From assembly GCA_022592435.1 (NCBI GenBank), contig JABYQS010000666.1, positions 1-15,783 of the forward strand: DNA of 15,783 bases. Direction: 5' to 3'. This DNA comes from Cerioporus squamosus (taxonomy: Eukaryota > Basidiomycota > Agaricomycetes > Polyporales > Polyporaceae). Made by a program: the position numbers and the translations under genes. Of the stretch, positions 1 to 9,317 are shown in pieces. Below the pieces are notes generated by a model. It did not search any database. It had not been told where the DNA came from and saw only the letters and a list, made by a program, of their open reading frames with translations. Within the stretch, counting starts at the first letter, position 1, and each line of letters starts with the position of its first letter.

Positions 1-3000
1 TGACACTCAGATCCCCGCCCGTCACACCCGAGAACGACCGCGACCTCGGACGAGCCGCACCCACCTGCGGCGAGAAGTTCGCCCTCTGGATAGGCTGGTT
101 CAAGTTCCCAGCTGACATCGGAGCAGGACTTGCGCCTCTTGCACCAAGACTTGGTGCCGGGCTCGTGCCCCTCCCGACATCCGCTAACACCTGGTCAATC
201 TGCAGTGAGGACGGGCCTTGCAGTGGGGACGGACCCCTCAGCGGCGGCGAAGTCGCGCTCCTCCTGCCCGTTGGATCTACGTTCCGCGCAGTCAGCAGCG
301 ACGCCGGGCTCCCCACCCGACTTGGGCCTGCGCTGACGCCTCCAGGCGGGGCCCACGGCATTGGCGGGCGCATCGGCCTGTTCGCAGGGACGTTGTTCTG
401 CGGCTCCGCCGTGAACGTGATGGGGACGGGCCCGATGGACATCGACAAGTCATACTCGAACCGACCGTAGATCGTGGGTGGCGCAGGGCGGCCCTCGCGA
501 CGTGCCTGGAATGCCATGCCGAGTACTTGGTAAGCGGAACCTGGGGGCGGGCCCGCGTGTTGCGGCAAGAGCTGGGGTGGTCCTTGCTGCTGAGTGGGGC
601 GGCCGTACATGGGACCTACGGGAGCGGATGCCGGCTTTGGTGCGCCGGGATGAGGCGCGAAGAGAGATTGACGCATCATCGGGTGTACGGGTTGGCGGTT
701 CGGGTCGATGGGCCGTGCGGTCGGGTGAGTCGGTTGGGCGGGCGGCGGGACAACGACAGGGTTCCCGGGCGGAGGAGACGTAGCGGGCGTCGGTGCCTGC
801 GCGGTCGATGTGGACGTTGAACCCGAAGCACTAGCTTCAGGCGCATCAGAGGTGCTGTAAGGGGGAGGAGGAGGCTCGTCCGTCGGGTCTGCATTGGCTA
901 TTGCAAGCCTCCGCTTCTCGAGTGCCGCGGAGGATTCGGCGGACTGTGCAGGTTGCGAAGGAACAGCCGGAGTGGAGGAGGTGATTGGCGAGCAGACGGG
1001 AAGTGCTCGTTCACGATCTCAGCGGCCTGCGACATCGCTGACATCGGCATAGCATCGTTGCGACCTGGGACGGCGAGCTCTTGTCGGGAGCGACGACTCT
1101 CTTCGTCATCACTTGACTCGTCGCTATCCTCGTCCTCGTCGCGATGCTTCCGAGTGTTAGTCGCCGCAACGATGTTCGTAGGGTAGAGAGGATCGACAAG
1201 GGTGGGGACGCGAACGACCCCGAAGTCGCAGAGGGCGCAGTTGGCGACGCCTGCGGAGAGCCAAACGTCGCGTGCAGGAGCGGAGACGGCTCCGGCTCTG
1301 CCTTGAACGTCAGCGGAGCCGGGCGGTTCTTCTGCATCTTGCTCCTCGGCGACGTCGCTTCTTCGTCTTCACTTCCGTCCGCTTCCACGTCCACGTCTAT
1401 GTCCGACTGCGTGGTCGACTCGACCAGCCTTGACGGAATCTTGCCCTTCGACCCCTTTCTTTCCCTGTTCGAGTCGAGGCTGGGACGGTCTGCAGGCAAG
1501 GGCACGGGAGGCGCGTCCGAGCTTCCCGAGCCGATTGTGTGCATCGATCCCTTGGACATCCGCTTGGACATCCGCGACATTCTCGACGCCATCGAGTACC
1601 GCGAGTACCTGTACTGGTCGTAGATATCGTCCGCGCCTTCCCAATCCTCGCCAAAGTCGTACTCGGACTCCGGGCGAACTCCAGCTTCTGCCGGAGGAAG
1701 CGGCGCGCGTGTGCTAACGGGAGACCCGGAATAGTTGGACTCGGAGCGCTCAGAGGGGCAGTCGGCGGAGGATCGAGTGCCTGAGTCGTGCTCCGGGGTG
1801 ATGCCGAGTATTGCGATTCTGAGCGTGCGCTGGCGGGCGGAACAGGGCCCTCGACTGTCGAGTCGGGCGACGCGACACGGGCGAACTGACTCCGGGGCGA
1901 CACTGAGTATTGCGACTCAGAGCGTGCGCTTGGGGGTTCGGGAGGCCCCTCCACCGTCGCGTCCGGGAGGCCACCCGCGCGAACTGAGTTGTACTCAGGG
2001 GAGACTCGGAGTACTGCGACTCAGAGCCCGCAGTGTTGGGAACGCGCAGCGAGAACGTGGACTCGGGCGACTGCACCCGCCTGATGGCCGAGAAGGACTC
2101 GTCGTCGCTGTCGTCCGAGTCGGCTGCTCCCCCGCCGAGAAGCGAGAGACCGATGTTAACCCCGCCGTTGTCGGACGACGCGATCGAGATGCGCGGGTTC
2201 GGCTCGTCGTCCGAGTATACGCTCGAGTCGCGGTCGCCCGGAGGGAAGCGTGATGTGGTCGGGTCCGGGGAATAAACGTGCTCGACTGGGCTGTCGACGC
2301 TCAGCTGCTTCGCGATCTCTTCGAGCCGAATGGGAGGGGCGAGCGACGCTGTGTCAGATGCGTCCGCGGTGTCTGCGATTGAGGCCTCGTCGACGCCGTC
2401 GTCTGCCGGCGTGACGGGAATGGAGGAGAGCGAAGTCGCCTGAGACTCGTGGCTCATGGAGCGCTCCGGGTGTGGCGACAGTGGCGCAGCGGAGATGGAG
2501 ATGCTGCTCGACGATGAAACGCTGGGCTCAATCTGGGGAGCGGACACCTGCGGCGGAGGGACTTCCCGCATGACTACAGGGGACCGCGCATCGTGGGGCG
2601 AGAGAGCAACCGGGGAGAATGCTTCGCGGATGGAAGAAACGGCCGGAGAAGGCGCGTCGCGTGCCGAGACAGTGAACGCGCTCTGCGAAGACGAGGGCCG
2701 AGAGATGGGCGAGGCAGCGGACTGCCGCTTCGTGAGCACCGGTTTCTTGAGGCGGCCATGAAAGCGGACGGCGTCGCCTCGGAAGTTGCCCACGACGCCT
2801 TCGCAATAGCCCTACCGGAAGTCAGAGTCGGTGTTCAACGAGAACACGGGCATATACGCACGAGATAGAGGTCGACGTGACCGGGAATTTGCATGAGTAC
2901 GACGATCTCGTCGTCCTATGGCGGCGTTGATCATCAGCATGCGGAAAACAGTAGAACGAGCAGACAAGGGACGCAGCCAGTCTACGCCCGTATGAGGCCG

Positions 3001-4323
3001 GCGGCGTGACGGAAGGACCGTCGAAACTTTCGATATGCGCGTTTGTCAACGCACTCGCACGAGTACCGAGACGCAAATTACGCCGGCGAGTGCTTCGAGG
3101 GGCTGGAGACCCAGTTCCTTATGGTGCTCTGACGGCGGGCGACCCAGTACGCACGTTGATACCAGCAGCCCGTCGCATCCAAGCGAGAGAAGCTGGAGAC
3201 GGCACCGAGCCAACTGAACGCGGAGGCAATCAACGTCACCATCTACCGCGTGCAACCTGTAAGTCCGCTACGGGCATAATGACTCCTGCGCTGGGAGAAC
3301 TTCGCGATCCCATAGCGCGCGTTCATTGCCCGCCGATCGCGAAGAACCATTCAATCGCGTCGCAGACACTGCTTCATACGGGAAGTCCCTCTGCCGATGG
3401 GCCTGCTCTGCGGCTTGGTCGGGATCCTGCACCTCAGCAATGCACAGACTTGGCGCGAGCCGCCACGTCGATAATGACGACACCAGCAGCTGCACTCCCA
3501 GACCGGAAAGCACGGCGAGTAGGGCGTGGAGACGGGAATCCGTCTATCTGTGTACACTGCACAGCTCGACATACGCGATATCGAACAGAACTCCACAGTC
3601 GAGAGACCGTGAAGGATAGCAAGTGAGAGGAGCTGGGCAGACGGCACCGTGCGATTGATGTCCCGGCCAACGCAACGTGTAGAGCAGTTACTTGAGTCCC
3701 TGACCACGTAACTCGCCGAGGAACCACGGGGAGACTTATGTACGGTACAAACATAGGAAAGCGTCGATTGTGAAGAGACAGGCTTCTAGTAACGCAGCTC
3801 TCCCGATGCATTCAATAAAGGGCACCGTCGAGACAGCGGTGTGCTTCCGGACGCCTCAGACGACCACAGAACGAATGCGAGCAGAGCATCGCACCCTGCG
3901 TGGGCGAATGCAGAAATGACTTGCATGCCGCACCAACTCCGCCGGCAACTTATGAACCTGGGGACGACTAGTCTCGCTGCATGCTCTCCTTCGACGTACT
4001 AGTCTCAAACGCCGCGGAGGTCTCGAGGATCGGAGGGGTGTCCGCATAATCTGCAGCATAACATACTCTCCTGACCCTTCCACCATATGCAGCATGTGCG
4101 TCAACATGCTTAAGCTCACGGAGAAGACAAATTCGAGAGGTCGGGGCGTAGACCGGCGTAGAAAGGTTACGAAATAGCAGTGCTGGAATAGCGTACTCAC
4201 CTTCATGAACATGAGATCCTGTGGCTCCTCCGCGATGCAATCCTGCAACGCGGTGCACTTCCCGATGCCTCCTTTGGCAGCAAACCTCGTCCATCTGCCC
4301 AACTCGCTTGCGTCCATCGCCAT
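1..4323 (-). CDS. SH3-domain, Ser/Pro-rich scaffold-like protein (3' end outside window; frame breaks)
   Basis: Exons on the minus strand: 4323-4201 (41 codons), 2915-2862 (18 codons) and 2811 to the window edge, all joined in phase 0. Donors are GTGAGT and GTGCGT; acceptors are CATAG and GGTAG. Residues 25-80 have an SH3 layout: ALQDC where ALYDY is usual, DLMFMK then DDEIVVL (36-48), then GYCEGVVGNF (60-69). SH3 domains bind proline-rich peptides; the real partner is unknown. The remainder, at least 900 residues, is low-complexity Ser/Pro/acidic sequence with a SESQYS repeat, a DFGEDWEG...YRYSRYS patch near 1650-1590, and a Pro-rich tail (PPPPPYSTS, GPPPGSAYQ). Exon 3 is readable only by changing frame near 1965, 1756, 1203 and 969. 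Each change equals one missing coding-strand base in or beside a C or G run. No function beyond SH3 scaffolding is claimed. The splice model is inferred by eye. Confidence 0.7.
1727..2024 (-). repeat. Four-copy coding repeat (SESQYSxSPRS unit) in the SH3 gene
   Basis: Reading the minus strand, four diverged units spaced about 70-105 bp apart encode SESQYSESPLS, SESQYSVSPRS, SESQYSASPRS and SESNYSGSPVS. The first two are followed by QFARVAS and a VEGP-containing linker. The units sit in three different frames because two single-base breaks (near 1966 and 1756) fall within the repeat. Alignment of unit 1 with unit 2 places the first break exactly in a CCC run that should be CCCC. Ser-Pro density suggests a disordered, possibly phosphorylated region (inference). 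Confidence 0.7.
2916..4200 (-). other. Unusually long first intron (about 1.29 kb) of the SH3 gene
   Basis: The interval is bounded by a GTGAGT donor after FMK (exon 1) and a CATAG acceptor before DDEIVV (exon 2). The SH3 fold continues across the junction in phase 0, which is the main reason to trust it. Other introns in this window without repeats are 50-63 nt, so this one is about twenty times larger and has probably received inserted DNA. No terminal repeats or target-site duplication were found by eye. It holds the plus-strand coding-like fragment at 3010-3258. The GAGCGG palindrome family is absent. Confidence 0.5.
3010..3258 (+). pseudogene. Coding-like fragment, opposite strand, inside the SH3 gene's long intron
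   Basis: One frame reads protein-like sequence with GC-rich third positions: HEYRDANYAGECFEGLETQ, then QPVASKREKLETAPSQ and INVTIYRVQP, ending at a GTAAGT donor at 3259. The frame has TGA at 3007, 3130 and 3157. Each is one transition away from CGA, which would fit decay. Alternatively, the last two lie inside a possible 42-nt intron (3124-3165, GTGCTC...ACCAG), in which case this could be a live nested exon pair. I recognise no family. It may be the remnant of an inserted element that lengthened the host intron. Confidence 0.3.
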
Positions 4324-6141
4324 CGTGGCTGAGTGTGTTTTGATGGAGGCGTGGAGTTCTAGGATCCAAAAAAACGAGCGACAAGAGTGAGAGCAAACAG
4401 CGAAGAGACGAGACGAAACGGAGGGAAGAGAACGAGCGAGACGGGGAAGCAGACGGCGAGGAAGAAGACAAGGACAGCGTCGAGCACAGCGCCCACGACG
4501 AGCAGCTTTCCAAGCTCGGGTTAGGGTTCTGAGCTGTGTCTCCGTGCCGCTCGGACTTGCGACTTGCCTACGTCCACCGCCTACAAGTCTCGACTTCTCC
4601 CTCCCTCGCTACTTCCTATGTCGTGGCGACTTGAGAAGGCAAGACTACTCATAAATAAGATATCTGTAATCACGGTCTATAATCAAGAGAAAGGGCCAAC
4701 ATGTTTGTGGCAACCGTCGTACTACTAGCGCCACACTGGCAGCGGAGAGTCGGACTCGTCGTGCGGTCCCCGCCCTGCGACGTTGGAGTAGGTGTAGTGT
4801 CTACGTTGAGTCCATGGCCGCTCATGCTGCTTTTAAAACCTGTAGTAGACTTTCCGGATTTCTCCCAACCTCCGTGCACTCTCACTGCTGCAGGCCCGCG
4901 GAGAACATCGCCGGAATGTTGAAGAGTCTCTACAGGCGGCCGCGAACGCGCCACAACGTCCTCGATACAACACAATAGCGATCCGGCTGCTCGTTGTAAC
5001 CTCCCTACGATAACATCCACGCAGCTGGGAGCTCCTCTTCCACCAACCGCCAGCACGGCGCGTTTTCCCACGGTCCCTGGCTCCTAGGAGCAGCCAAACC
5101 GTGGGTCTATCCCTGGTCACAGGATGAATACGAGATGTTTCAGTAACGGAACGTTAGACAGAGAACGACCCAGAGAGGTCGACGAGCGACAAGCTCGCCA
5201 GGACTGGGTCCTGCGCCGACAATGGCGAGCACGTCCACGACGTCGCTGCGCACAGACGCAGATCTTCCGGGCGGTAGACCCCAAGCTTCTACGGCGATAC
5301 AGTAGTGGCGAACCTCTGAGAACAGATGGTGGAGCGATTGCTGCCCGATACGCCACCAGGACACCACTGGAATTGGGCTGGGCTGCCGGGCGACGCTGGA
5401 GGAATGCTGGCGGATGAACATGAGCGCCTCACGCCGCGCTGACGGGACTTCGCAACGGGCATGTTATTAAGGTGCAAGCTAAAACGTAAACACACAGAGC
5501 GGTCTCGAGGCAGAGACAATTCTCCCGCTTTCTGGGACGGCGGCGGTACCTACTGGCCGCAACTAGGCCGGCCCCGGGAAAACGCGCAGATTAAGGCAAT
5601 GGATGCCCGTATGACACGAAGCCCCGCATCACACGGTAGCTGTGCGTCGGGGTTACCCGTGCCTGTATTGGGCGGCAGCGGATCATCGAGGGCGCGTATC
5701 TTCTGCAGAGGTCTGTAGAGCGGCGTAGTTCTGTCGATAGCTGGCTACAGATGCAGGTCTACGGCGACGCATATCTTTCAACAGTTGTAGAGGCCATGGA
5801 GATTCTAAAAGATCAAAGGTCAGTTACGTGGACATGTCAAAAAGGGGCCAGATAGTGCGGACAACGGACTGGGACATTCATATTCAAGAGCGAGACTTCC
5901 TCTCTATATTCGCCATTCTCGCCGCTACGGTTGTTCTTCACATCGCCTACATTGTACACAATCATGTCCTCAGTACTGTTCTCGACACAAGTTCTCCAAG
6001 TCCTCGATAGCATCTGCGGCCACATGTACCCTCGTCGTCGGGGCCAGGCACATCTATTCTGGCGATAACTTCTCAGTGTGGCAAGCGGACACGAGTCGTT
6101 ATCCTCATCTCTAACTTTCGTGGTGAGGGCGGCACACTCAC
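4324..6141. other. Gene-poor interval: SH3 gene 5' flank and unannotated DNA
   Basis: The part next to 4323 is the presumed 5' UTR and promoter of the minus-strand SH3 gene. It includes a T-run at about 4368-4373 (read as A on the plus strand) and an AT-rich ATAAATA element near 4650. The rest holds only short open frames on both strands without consistent third-position bias, recognisable domains or repeats. I see no supportable gene between about 4500 and 6141. Confidence 0.5.
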
Positions 6142-6217
6142 AGGGATGGTGGGCGACGTGGAGATCCGAGAGGCCTGCAGCTGGGACTCCGAGCAGATGT
6201 TGCTGTCGTGCTCGCAG
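6142..6217 (-). pseudogene. Exon-like relic flanked by splice consensus
   Basis: Reading the minus strand, an acceptor CCCCCCACAG is followed by 76 nt with strongly GC-ending codons (CEHDSNICSESQLQASRIS...) and then a GTGAGT donor. Downstream on the same strand, near 6020-5970, another frame reads HVAADAIEDLENLCREQY before a stop. No complete gene can be assembled around them. They could be leftovers of a decayed gene or transposon, or chance. No family recognised. Confidence 0.22.
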
Positions 6218-6322
6218 CTGTGGGGGGAACTCGTTCACTGCGTAATTGGGAGAATACATCAGGAAACACATTATTTGCTGTGCGGAGACAGGCGTCTCTG
6301 TGGCTCTATGGGCTCTATTCGA

Positions 6323-6346
6323 CTCTATCCGAAGAGCCGGATAGAG
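6323..6346. repeat. Short hairpin, 9-bp stem
   Basis: CTCTATCCG and CGGATAGAG form a perfect 9-bp inverted repeat around a 6-nt loop. A further CGGATAGAG follows at 6357-6365. It lies in non-coding DNA just before the larger inverted repeat at 6398-6540. Confidence 0.6.
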
Positions 6347-6397
6347 ACAGCTGCTCCGGATAGAGCCAGGTAGAGACAGGGCTAGTGATGTGACAAG

Positions 6398-6540
6398 CCC
6401 GGCCTCGAGCCGTCAGGCTCCCCAAGCCAGCCGTCTTCAGGCCGGGCTGGGCCGAGCTTTCGAGACGGCCTGGAGAGCCTGACGGCTCGGCTCACGACCA
6501 CTGTGAGCTTGAGCCGAGCTCTTGAGCTCGGGCTCCATGC
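6398..6540. repeat. Complex GC-rich inverted repeat
   Basis: CGAGCCGTCAGGCTC (6406-6420) is matched by its exact reverse complement at 6475-6489, a perfect 15-bp stem. Inside and around it, GCCCGGCCT pairs with AGGCCGGGC. Further GAGCTC/GAGCCGAGC words to 6535 could form alternative stems. It may be the end of a degenerate mobile element or a MITE-like fold. No target-site duplication was identified. Confidence 0.55.
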
Positions 6541-6625
6541 CTGCTGGTGTATGACCAGTGTATGGTCATCCAGCGGACTAAATTTCGACTAGAAATCAAG
6601 GTTAGTACCGTTCCAGCAACTTACC

Positions 6626-6690
6626 CATTGATAGGTATTTCTGTAACCCAGTAAGGGTTAGGCTGAGGTAAGGGTGACCCATATGCGGCT
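6626..6690 (+). repeat. Diverged dispersed repeat, copy 1 (copy 2 at 7134-7199)
   Basis: CATTGATAGGTATTTCTGT followed by a GGTTAGGCTGAGGTAAGG block is matched by CATTGATAGATACTTTTGT followed by GCTTAGGCGGAGGTAAGG at 7134-7199. The two copies have the same orientation and are 508 bp apart. They are clearly related but diverged, so this is an older duplication or two insertions of one element. Confidence 0.5.
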
Positions 6691-6769
6691 CAATGTACGT
6701 TGGGAGCGGTCGGGCTGCTGGAGAGCATAGATTGTGGAAGCGGAGGGGATGTAGGCATGACTAGTGACC

Positions 6770-6968
6770 GAGCGGACGACCGCTCGTGACAGGGAATGAG
6801 CGGACGACTGCTTGCAATAGGTATCGAGCGGACGACCGCTCGCGACAGGAAATGAGCCGTCGATCGCTCACAATAGGTATCGAGCGGACGACCGCTCGCG
6901 ACAGGAAATGAGCCGTCGACCGCTCACATTAGGTATCCAGCGGACGACCGCTCGCGACAGGAAATGAG
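6770..6968. repeat. Tandem array of palindromes at exact 28-bp spacing (56-bp unit, 3.5 copies)
   Basis: Seven palindromic sites start at 6770, 6798, 6826, 6854, 6882, 6910 and 6938, exactly 28 bp apart (16-bp site plus 12-bp spacer). Strong sites (GAGCGGACGACCGCTC) alternate with weaker ones such as GAGCCGTCGATCGCTC. Spacers alternate between a GACAGGAAAT type and a CAATAGGTATC type, so the true repeat unit is 56 bp: 6770-6825, 6826-6881, 6882-6937, then a half unit. Non-coding, upstream of the ParB-like gene. Confidence 0.9.
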
Positions 6969-6992
6969 TGGCCACCGTAGCAGCCCAAGTTG

Positions 6993-7020
6993 CCTTCTGA
7001 GCGGTCGTCCGCTCAGAAGG
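6993..7020. repeat. Extended 28-bp palindrome with TCGT core
   Basis: The 16-bp site GAGCGGTCGTCCGCTC (6999-7014) is flanked by CCTTCT on the left and AGAAGG on the right, extending the stem to 12 bp per arm around the 4-nt core. The core is the reverse complement of the ACGA core of the adjoining array. Confidence 0.8.
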
Positions 7021-7100
7021 GGTGTAGGAGAGTGTTCTACACTAATTTCCTTGGCCACAGAAGGTGTTCACGCAGTCAAAAAAATCTGGATGTACATCTC

Positions 7101-7226
7101 GAGCGGTCGACCGCTCTGCGGCATCGCACCCGTCATTGATAGATACTTTTGTGGCCGATTAAGGCTTAGGCGGAGGTAAGGAACAATATATACCGCTTCT
7201 AACATTCTGCGGGCGGCCGGCCGCTC
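7101..7226. repeat. Two single palindrome copies (7101-7116, 7211-7226)
   Basis: 7101-7116 is the perfect 16-bp palindrome GAGCGGTCGACCGCTC. 7211-7226 is GGGCGGCCGGCCGCTC, with a CCGG core and one arm mismatch. The second copy of the diverged dispersed repeat (7134-7199) lies between them. AT-rich TTATATATA tracts follow at about 7260 and 7344. Confidence 0.75.
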
Positions 7227-7380
7227 ACAATAGTAGACGGGGGGCCGACCAATCGCTTTGTTATATATACCCACTAACATTTGGTGGCTAAACATTCAGT
7301 GGCCGTACGGCCATTTACGGTAGCTGGAAAGTGGCCGACAAGGTTATATATATAAGTGTTCGTCCGGTTTATATTGTTAC

Positions 7381-7566
7381 GAGCGGTCGACCGCTCGTGT
7401 GCTATGTTCGGCGGTCAACCGCTCATTCGGCATAGACGCGCGCACAGCAGCACGCAGTTCTCCTCTGGATGATCGCAGCGAGCGGTCGACCGCTCGTGCG
7501 CTATGTTTGGTGGTCAACCGCTTGTTCAACACCGCGCGCGCAAAGCAGCACGCCCTTCTCCTCTCA
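7381..7566 (+). repeat. 99-bp tandem duplication carrying two palindromes per copy
   Basis: Copy 1 (7381-7479) and copy 2 (from 7480) both begin with GAGCGGTCGACCGCTCGTG. Both carry a second degenerate site 28 bp later (7409 and 7508, GGTCAACCGCT) and share GCAGCACGC...TTCTCCTCT. The 28-bp site spacing matches the array at 6770. Confidence 0.8.
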
Positions 7567-8676
7567 GCTGAACCGTAGCACCCAAATGCACGGTCGCCCA
7601 CGATGACCTCTCAGCACCATTAAGCGCCCACAATAATCGACACTGCGTCGTACTACCGGGCCGTCAGCTACGTAGTTCAATGCTACACTTGCTTTGGGGG
7701 CTGCAACAACATCATAGCATCTATAGGAGTTGTCAGAGGCAGAGATGTGCACAGTAGCACTCTGCTCTTCCTGTACCCGTATTCTGGAATTGTGCTAAAG
7801 CCAATCTGCTACTGGGCAGTGAATTGTCATGCAACAACATTGAGAAGCCAAATTCAATGCTGTGCGTACTAGGATTATGACGTGAGATGGGACAGTTGGT
7901 GAACAATACAGGTAGTGGTGTGCGGAGCTTGGCTTGGCACAAACACCCTGGCTATGGCTTGACATGGAGAGCGATGACCTTGTCAAACCTGAGGCCCAGC
8001 TCTACAAGACGGCACAGGCTCAGGGAAGCTTGGCCAGAGCCTACAAGACGTGGGCACTACTTCAGATATGGATAAAGAGTACTGTAATATGGGAAGTGTT
8101 CTAATGATACTCACATACTGTACCATTTCGAATAGTTCGGACAGAATTGACTAGGAACGCAGTGACTATGACATCCAGCCAGATTCTCACCAAAGACAGG
8201 GCACATGACAGCACACTGCCCCCGGGTCTTAGCACCCAGAGAGTGGTTCCGACCAGCCTTCTAGTGACATGCGATAGGCACCCAAATCATGACTAGATTG
8301 GGGGCCCGTGACCCATGAGTGGTTGAACGATTTGCAAGGCCAGTTGTACAGTATGTTTGGATGTTGAATTGTAGTCCCGGAATGACCGTTGAGAGGGCTT
8401 GCTGTCAGGACTGCAAGATGGAGTGCAAGAGGTGGGCTTGAGCGCACTGAGGTGGTGAGCTGAGCTGTATTGTGGATGAAGGCAATGGCGAAGATATGCG
8501 GGCGCTTACGGTGTTGATTGGGTTTCAAGCTGGGTGGTGGGCGTGGAACATGAGGGGACGACAGGTGAATGTAGCTCACGGGTGGCCGATTGCTCATGGC
8601 GGGTTGCGAGCGGCCGACGTGTGGAAGTAGTCTGCGAGCGGGAGACCGCCAAAGATTGTACATGCACTGACAGTAG
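7567..8676. other. Intergenic DNA without a supportable gene
   Basis: No domain, splice model or sustained third-position bias was found on either strand. There is a small direct repeat (TACAAGACG near 8005 and 8042). Degenerate palindrome halves occur near 8610 (GAGCGGCCGACG) and 8637. Confidence 0.5.
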
Positions 8677-8790
8677 CTCGCGAGCGGTCGACCGCTCGCG
8701 AGAGCAGGCGGGGCGGGAAGTAGCCCGCGAGCGGTCGACCGCTCGCGAGAGCAGGCGGGGCGGAAGTAGCCCGCGAGCGGTCGACCGCTC
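8677..8790. repeat. Tandem array of three perfect palindromes, 46-47 bp spacing
   Basis: Perfect GAGCGGTCGACCGCTC sites lie at 8682-8697, 8729-8744 and 8775-8790, separated by near-identical GC-rich spacers of 31 and 30 nt. Flanking bases extend the first to a 26-bp perfect palindrome (8677-8702). The array is about 530 bp upstream of the ParB-like start codon. Confidence 0.92.
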
Positions 8791-9215
8791 GCAGATGGAG
8801 ATAGAGACTTGAAGCATGATTTGAGGGAGGCACGTGGGCCGCTCAGCCACGTGGCAAGTACGTCATGGTGCTTCTTGATCGAGATGACAATCTCAAAGCG
8901 CTTGGAGATTTCATGTCGATCATTCAGGGACGACATCATTCGTGTGGAAATGTGGTTATATGTCAGCATGGGATGTGCTGGACTGTTCAGAAGGAAAGAA
9001 CGCGCAGAGACGGGCGATGTGGCAGGGTTAGTGTGGTGTTTAGTTGTGCGACGGTGCAGACGAGAAGATGGATAAACGTAATGAATAATGAAAAGGGAAA
9101 TTGCAGTGCCCGAGAGAATGGTTGATCCCGGTCTGGAAAAGGACAAGGTTGGGATGATTTCGATCGATGGACGGCGATGCAGGCATGAGGCGGCAAGGAG
9201 GCAGAGATACATAGG

Positions 9216-9317
9216 ATGGAGGGGGGAGAGCGATTCTCTCTCTCCCTCCCCCCGCGATCACCACTAGAACGACCGCACTATCATCATTCCTTCGAAAACT
9301 CGTCTATTCCTTGCACT
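9216..9317 (+). promoter_or_regulatory. Presumed core promoter / 5' leader of the ParB-like gene
   Basis: A purine tract (9219-9230) is followed by a pyrimidine tract (9234-9252, CTCTCTC...CCTCCCCCC), then a leader with CACTATG at the start codon. Pyrimidine-rich tracts upstream of the start are common in fungal promoters. The two tracts are roughly complementary and could form a hairpin. No TATA box is obvious at a fitting distance. Confidence 0.35.

Noticed and set aside
3968..4513. A 181-codon minus-strand open frame overlapping SH3 exon 1
   Set aside because: It is a different frame over the same DNA. The SH3 frame with the GTGAGT donor at 4200 explains the region better, and the alternative is only a low-complexity Ser-rich reading.
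4670..5718. Several 60-130 codon open frames on both strands
   Set aside because: They overlap in conflicting frames, lack third-position bias and splice context, and show no motif I recognise.
6770..6968. CRISPR-like array (regular repeats separated by short spacers)
   Set aside because: The spacers are themselves repeated, only 12 nt long, and the repeat is a 16-bp palindrome. The setting is eukaryotic and there are no cas genes.
8229..9212. A 327-codon open frame on the minus strand
   Set aside because: It reads straight through the palindrome array (giving SGRPLA and ERSTAR peptides), lacks GC3 bias and recognisable domains, and abuts the ParB-like promoter. The palindrome has no stops in any frame, which makes long chance frames likely.
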